NCBI RefSeq assembly: GCF_000720325.1
Contig: NZ_JOJM01000003.1
Coordinates: 310,001-374,000 of the forward strand
Source of the DNA: Streptomyces sp. NRRL B-1347
Lineage (GTDB): Bacteria; Actinomycetota; Actinomycetes; Streptomycetales; Streptomycetaceae
Length of the DNA stretch: 64,000 nt
Direction: 5' to 3'
Made by a program: the position numbers and the translations under genes. The notes below the pieces were generated by a model, which was not told where the DNA came from, made no database searches, and saw only the letters and a list, made by a program, of their open reading frames with translations. Below, one piece after another: positions 60,056-64,000 of this stretch (position 1 is its first letter; the number at the start of each line of letters is the position of its first letter).

Positions 60056-61348
60056 TCACGGCTGACTCTCGGCGGCGGGCGAGGCCGCCTTGGGCACCAC
60101 GGCTCGGGACGGTGCCTCCGGGAGCTGTCGCAGCGTGCGCAGGGGTGAGCGGAAGACTGGCACGAACGCGCACGCCATGCACACCGCGCCCGCCCACACC
60201 GCCACGCGGACGTCCGCGAGTTCACCGATCACCCCGGCGAGCACCGAGGCGACGGCGAGCGCCCCGGTCAGCAGGAAGCGGAAGGTGGCGTTCATGCGGC
60301 CGAGGAGCGGGTCGGGGGTCAGATGCTGGCGCAGGGTGACTCCCAGGACGTTGTCGATGCCCGTCTTCACCATGGCGGTCAGCCACCCGGCGCCCGCCAC
60401 CCACAGCCACGGCCCCTCGCCGACGAGCGCCACGGCGAGGGTCGCGGGGGCGCACCACAGTCCGGCGCGCGCCAGGGCCCGCCCGTGCCCGAGCCGGGCC
60501 GCGAGGCGGCGGGCGGAGGCGGCGCCGAGCAGCAGCCCCAGGCCTCCGACCGCCCAGTAGAGGCCGAGCGCCCCGGCCGACAGGCCCAGTTCGCGGGTGA
60601 AGAGGACGGGCAGCATGGCGTTGACCATCTGCGCGCCGAGGTTGGCGAGCGCGGCGGTGAGGGCGAGGGCGCGCAGTTCGGGGCTGCCGAAGACGTGGCG
60701 CAGGCCCTCCGCCACCTCGGCCCGCAGGCGTCCCCGGGCGGCCTTCGGCTCCGGCGGCACCCGCCGTCGGCCGACGCCGGTGAGGCCCGCCGCGGCGGCG
60801 AGGTAGGCGACCGCGCCGCCCGCGACCGCCAGCGGGGCCGTGACGAGCTGCACCAGGAAGCCGCCCGCGCCCCGGCCCGCGATGTTGGCGCCCGCCATCA
60901 GGCTCACGACGGCGGTGTTCGCCGGGACGAGGCGTTCGCGGCCGACGAGGTCGGGCAGCACGCTCTGCGAGCCGACGTCGAAGAACACGGTGGCGCAGCC
61001 GTTCAGGAGCACGACCGCGTACAGCTGCGGCAGGGACAGCGCGTCGAGCCACCAGGCGACGGGCACGGAGGCGAACAGCAGCGCGCGGGCGGCGTCGGCG
61101 GCCACCAGGACGCGGCGCGCGGGGAGCCGGTCCACCCACGCCCCCGCGGGCAGCCCGATCAGCAGGAACGCGGCGGTGGCGAGGGCGGCGAGCGCGCCCG
61201 CCTGGCCGGGCCCCGCGTCCAGGACGGTGACGGCGAGCAGCGGGATCGCCACATAGCCGATGTTGGTGCCGAGGTGGCTGAGCGCGCTCGCCGCGAAGAG
61301 CGTACGGAAGTCCCGTACGCGCCACGGGGAGCCGGAGGCTGGGTTCAT
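60056..61348 (-). CDS. MFS transporter
   Basis: A protein of about 430 residues with twelve membrane segments. It starts WRVRDFRTLFAASALSHLGTNIGYVAIPLLAV, followed by LLIGLPAGAWVDRLPARRVLV (motif A). This is the enterobactin-exporter (EntS)/MFS_3-like group, including macrolide exporters of actinobacteria. ATG 61348 is used; GTG 61357 is in frame. It is divergent from an ArsR/DUF5937 regulator, a pairing often seen in Streptomyces where the regulator represses the exporter. Confidence 0.9.
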   Translation of the reverse strand: MNPASGSPWRVRDFRTLFAASALSHLGTNIGYVAIPLLAVTVLDAGPGQAGALAALATAAFLLIGLPAGAWVDRLPARRVLVAADAARALLFASVPVAWWLDALSLPQLYAVVLLNGCATVFFDVGSQSVLPDLVGRERLVPANTAVVSLMAGANIAGRGAGGFLVQLVTAPLAVAGGAVAYLAAAAGLTGVGRRRVPPEPKAARGRLRAEVAEGLRHVFGSPELRALALTAALANLGAQMVNAMLPVLFTRELGLSAGALGLYWAVGGLGLLLGAASARRLAARLGHGRALARAGLWCAPATLAVALVGEGPWLWVAGAGWLTAMVKTGIDNVLGVTLRQHLTPDPLLGRMNATFRFLLTGALAVASVLAGVIGELADVRVAVWAGAVCMACAFVPVFRSPLRTLRQLPEAPSRAVVPKAASPAAESQP

Positions 61349-61389
61349 GCGCGACACGGTGCGCGATCACTGGGAGCCCGCCCATTGAT

Positions 61390-61404
61390 TTAGCCTCAGC
61401 TGAA
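61390..61404. promoter_or_regulatory. Imperfect palindrome TTAGCCTCAGCTGAA
   Basis: Near-palindromic TTAGC..GCTGAA touches the ATG of the ArsR-type gene within the 55-bp divergent gap. This is the likely operator for mutual control of regulator and exporter. Confidence 0.5.
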
Positions 61405-62390
61405 TGATCGCGATCGAGTTCGGCACGGAGGACGTGGCCCGCACGCGCTTCGCGCTGTCCCCGCTGTGGGAGGTGATGGCGAGCGTGCGGGTGCTGAAGG
61501 GCGCGGACGAACAGGGCCTGCACCGGGCGTGGGTGGAGCAGGTACGGCCGCGCATCGCCGCCGCGGACGTCGATCTGTCCCCGCTCCTCGACCTCGTACC
61601 CGTGCCGAGGCGCTCGCCGTGGGCGGGCTTCGTGCCCGGTTTCCTCTGCCCGCCGCCCACGACGCCGCTGCCGTCGCTCGCGGTGGAGCTGGCGACGGTG
61701 CGGGCCACTCCCCCGTCGCTGCTGCGGACGAAGGCCGACGTGCCGCCCGCACGCATGGCGGCGCTGCGCGCGGATCCGGCCGCGGAGCTCGGCCGCCTCG
61801 CGGAGGTGATCGAGGCGTACTGGGAGCTGGCCCTGGCCCCGTACTGGTCGCGGATCCTCACCCTCCTGGAGGGCGACATCCGCTACCGGGCGGGCCGGTT
61901 GGTGGAGGGCGGCGCGCAGCACCTGTTCGCCGACCTCGATCCGCAGGTCACCTGGGCGGGCGGCACGTTGCAACTGGAGCACCGCACCGCCCGCGGGTCG
62001 CGCCCGCTGGACGGCCGGGGCCTGCTGCTCGTGCCGTCCGCCTTCGTGTGGCCGCGGGTCTTCACGATCCTCAACGAGCCGTGGCAGCCCTCGCTGCGCT
62101 ATCCGCCGCGAGGGGTCGGCACGCTCTGGGAGTCCCGCCCCGTCCCGGTCTCCGAAGCCCTCGCGGGCGTGGTGGGCCGCTCCCGCGCGACCCTCCTGGC
62201 CGAGCTGACCGCGCCCGCGTCGACCACCGCCCTCGCCCGGCGCACCGGCCTCACCCCCGGCGGCGTCTCCCAGCACCTCACGCTCCTGCGCACGGCGGGC
62301 CTGGTGAGCGCGCACCGGGCGGGCCGCCAGGTGCTGTACGCGCGCACCCGGGCGGGCGAGGCCCTGGTGGCGGCGGCCGAGTCGAGCTAG
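61404..62390 (+). CDS. ArsR-type regulator with DUF5937 domain
   Basis: A 328-residue regulator. The large N-terminal domain starts IEFGTEDVARTRFALSPLWEVMASVRVL, the signature of DUF5937. The C-terminal ~80 residues are an ArsR winged helix (RATLLAELTAPASTTALARRTGLTPGGVSQHLTLLRTAGLV). No metal-binding Cys motif is seen, so the ligand is probably organic. It is divergent from an MFS exporter with a 55-bp shared promoter region. The end of the gene is partly duplicated in the following repeat tract. Confidence 0.9.
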   Translation: MIAIEFGTEDVARTRFALSPLWEVMASVRVLKGADEQGLHRAWVEQVRPRIAAADVDLSPLLDLVPVPRRSPWAGFVPGFLCPPPTTPLPSLAVELATVRATPPSLLRTKADVPPARMAALRADPAAELGRLAEVIEAYWELALAPYWSRILTLLEGDIRYRAGRLVEGGAQHLFADLDPQVTWAGGTLQLEHRTARGSRPLDGRGLLLVPSAFVWPRVFTILNEPWQPSLRYPPRGVGTLWESRPVPVSEALAGVVGRSRATLLAELTAPASTTALARRTGLTPGGVSQHLTLLRTAGLVSAHRAGRQVLYARTRAGEALVAAAESS

Positions 62391-62504
62391 GCCCTGGGGG
62401 GTGGCGGCCGAGTCGGGCCAGGCCCGGGTGGCGGCAGCCGAATCAGGCCAGGCGGTCAGGCGGTCAGGCGGTCAGGCGGTCAGGCGGCCAGGCGGCCAGG
62501 CGCC
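62391..62504. repeat. Gene-end duplications followed by CAGGCGGT x7
   Basis: GTGGCGGCCGAGTCGGGCCAGG-like copies of the regulator gene end are repeated at about 62401 and 62428. Seven 8-bp units (CAGGCGGT or CAGGCGGC) follow at 62449-62504. The remainder up to 62684 shows no gene. Confidence 0.8.
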
Positions 62505-62684
62505 CGATATTCGGTGGAACGGCGCCGCCGCCCTCCCCTACCGTGCTGCCGGACCGAGTCGCCGAGGCAAGGACGTGCCGTTGTACACCGTGTGAGACCC
62601 CCCGAGCGCTGATGCGTCGCGCGTCGCACCTGTGCGCCGCGCTCCTTTTTGCTGCGGTCTTCTCACTGGAACCGGTGTACTTCT

Positions 62685-63233
62685 GTGCTCAACACCTGGG
62701 TTGTCATGCCCACTCGCCTTCCGCTCGTCCTCCGCCGTTGCCACGCGTGCGCGTCCGATCACTTCCGGGCGAACGGCAAGTTCCGCGTCAACGCCCACCA
62801 CAAGCTCATCGACGCCTGGCTCCTCGTGCTCTGCACCTCGTGCGGGGACACGGCGAAGCTCACGGTCTTCGAGCGGGCGCAGGTGCGCTCCGTGCGCCCC
62901 GAGCTGCTCGACCGGCTGCACGCCAACGACGTCGGCCTGGCCGCCGAGTTGCTCCAGGACCCGGTCGTGCTGCGCCGCAACCGCGTCGCCCTCGACTGGG
63001 ACGGCGCCTGGCGCCTGGACACCGGCGGATCGGATCACCTGGACCGCGAGGTGGTCGACATATCGGTCCGCTTCGCGGCCCGCGTTCCCGTCCGTCCGGT
63101 GCGGCTGGTCGCCGAGGGCTTCGGTCTTTCCCGGGCCGAGGTCGGGAGACTGATCGCCGACGGGAAGCTCGTGTCGGCGGTCCGCCTGAGCGGCAAGCTC
63201 ACCGGCGACTTCACCTTCACGCTCAAGCGCTGA
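62685..63233 (+). CDS. DUF1062 family protein
   Basis: A protein of 182 residues. Two CxxC pairs suggest a zinc ribbon: RRCHACASDHF and LCTSCGDTAKL, separated by FRANGKFRVNAHHKLIDAWLL. The C-terminal ~60 residues (RLVAEGFGLSRAEVGRLIADGKLV) resemble an S4-like RNA-binding helix pair. These features fit DUF1062. GTG 62685 is preferred because homologues, as I recall, begin with a conserved Trp-Val-x-Pro segment just upstream of ATG 62706. The function is unknown; RNA binding is a guess. Confidence 0.78.
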   Translation: MLNTWVVMPTRLPLVLRRCHACASDHFRANGKFRVNAHHKLIDAWLLVLCTSCGDTAKLTVFERAQVRSVRPELLDRLHANDVGLAAELLQDPVVLRRNRVALDWDGAWRLDTGGSDHLDREVVDISVRFAARVPVRPVRLVAEGFGLSRAEVGRLIADGKLVSAVRLSGKLTGDFTFTLKR

Positions 63234-63252
63234 GCCTTCCCCCTTGGGCCCG

Positions 63253-63285
63253 GGGCCTGTCCGGCGGGATCCGCAGGACAGGCCC
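63253..63285 (+). terminator. Hairpin terminator after the DUF1062 gene
   Basis: GGGCCTGTCC (63253-63262) pairs perfectly with GGACAGGCCC (63276-63285) across a 13-nt loop, 19 nt after the stop. There is no U-tract, as usual in Streptomyces. The segment from 63286 to about 63645 shows no gene. Confidence 0.75.
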
Positions 63286-63649
63286 TGGGGGATGGCGCCC
63301 GTACAGGGCGAGCAGAGACCCCCACACGGACCCGAGCAAGGCACGAGAGCCATCGGCCGGACTTGACCGTGGACGGCAAACCCCGGCCGCGAGGCCGTCA
63401 ATGGCGTGGGTCACACCGATGCCGCGCGCGTCCCCGGGTCGACTGAACGGCGACGCGCAGGCCTTCTCCAACTCGCCGCCCTGACCTGCGACTTCACGGA
63501 CTTCCCCCGAACGAACCAGTCGTGAGGAATCACACAGAACCCATACCCGGAGTTGGCTTTTCGCTCCCGGTACGTGAACGTCCATTCCAAGCCCTCACAC
63601 CCTTGGTGAGGCGGTCCGGGCGGGCGCCGAGTCCTGCCGCCGTTCCGGA

Positions 63650-63830
63650 CGTCAAGCGACGCACAATGAACATCGGCAGGAGCGGGGGACCCAAGGTAAG
63701 TGCCCGTCCTCGCGCAACCGACTTGACGTTCGGTCAGTCAGCGGAGACGGCTTGGGGTGAAGCCACACACGTGGCCGGACCACTTCGCCAGTCCGAACCC
63801 GACAGCTCACCTCGTAGGCGGATAAGCGAA
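63650..63830 (+). promoter_or_regulatory. c-di-AMP riboswitch (ydaO/yuaA type)
   Basis: Conserved blocks of the class are present in order: AGCGGGGGACCCAAGG (63681), CTTGGGGTGAAGCC (63751), and GTCCGAACCCGACAGCTCAC followed by CTCGTAGGCG (63791-63820). Streptomyces use such riboswitches to switch off genes for cell-wall hydrolases and ion or osmolyte transport at high c-di-AMP. The element ends 14 nt before the ATG of the last gene, with GAAGG between. Confidence 0.9.
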
Positions 63831-63844
63831 GGTGAAGGTTGCAC

Positions 63845-64000
63845 ATGAGTGCGACGCACAACAACCCCCAGGTCTCGGGGGCCGGTTCTGGTTCCAGTGG
63901 TGGGAACGAGGACGACGGATCCAAGAAGATCCGGAAGTTCGAAGCCGCGATCATCCTGCTGGTGGGAGTGATCGTCGGCATCCTCGCCGGGATCGTCAGC
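63845..64000 (+). CDS. N-terminus of a membrane protein (cut by window end)
   Basis: The first 52 codons are visible. A Ser/Gly/Asn-rich hydrophilic start (SATHNNPQVSGAGSGSSGG) and a basic DGSKKIRKFEA are followed by one hydrophobic helix (AIILLVGVIVGILAGIV). ATG 63845 is supported by GAAGG at 63834-63838. The upstream c-di-AMP riboswitch suggests a transporter or envelope protein under osmotic or cell-wall control. The family cannot be decided from this fragment. Confidence 0.75.
   Translation, partial: MSATHNNPQVSGAGSGSSGGNEDDGSKKIRKFEAAIILLVGVIVGILAGIVS

Overview
The window is chromosomal DNA of a Streptomyces-type actinobacterium. It has very high GC with extreme third-position GC, so long antisense shadow frames are common. 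It also shows GTG starts, ATGA/GTGA gene overlaps, many likely leaderless transcripts (TANNNT about 7 nt before the start codon), several two-component systems, a giant LuxR ATPase (LAL) regulator, Tat/Sec-exported hydrolases and a 3' c-di-AMP riboswitch of the actinobacterial type. I see no transposase, integrase, rRNA or CRISPR; the region looks like accessory metabolism mixed with a few core genes (thyA-folA).

Layout. 0-11 kb: a NarL-type two-component pair, an aldo/keto reductase behind a MerR-type promoter with a short leader ORF, a methyltransferase/TetR divergent pair, a VOC protein, a decayed SDR gene, a frameshifted double kinase with a 48-bp minisatellite, and a Tat-exported clan GH-A protein. 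11.1-25.2 kb: a BLIP-like secreted protein and a GGCT-like protein, then an apparent collagen-to-2-oxoglutarate system. That system comprises a secreted M9 collagenase, aminopeptidase P, a three-subunit D-hydroxyproline dehydrogenase, a DapA-like deaminase, a proline-racemase-type epimerase, a semialdehyde dehydrogenase and a GntR/FCD regulator. Four copies of one 12-bp motif (GTGAMATTKYAC-like) lie in its intergenic regions. Two of them sit on plausible -10 boxes.

25.2-31.8 kb: a GNAT, a membrane protein with a coupled mini-ORF, and a VanR/VanS-like pair divergent from a VanY-type carboxypeptidase and a VanJ-like EEP phosphatase. Then come a bidirectional terminator, a tRNA-like RNA gene, a parvulin and a TetR. 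32-44.4 kb: a GH16 glucanase with a LacI-type operator, a carotenoid oxygenase/MFS pair, seven 22-bp repeats in front of a LAL regulator, DUF2255, thyA-folA, a rare bacterial hemopexin-repeat protein, and a SnoaL/MarR pair. 44.4-51.9 kb: a substrate-binding-like protein, an acyltransferase, two CNNM/CorC paralogues, a flavodoxin, and DUF3105 and DsbA-like exported proteins.

52-59.4 kb: two drug-efflux operons, MFS plus FAD monooxygenase on + and MMPL plus histidine kinase plus response regulator on -. Each is preceded by a copy of the same ~160-nt structured leader ending at its GTG start. I consider this the strongest undescribed signal in the window. 59.5-64 kb: a small conserved protein, an MFS/ArsR divergent pair, DUF1062, and a ydaO-type c-di-AMP riboswitch upstream of a membrane-protein gene cut by the window edge.

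All functional calls are by eye from motifs and context; no database search was possible.
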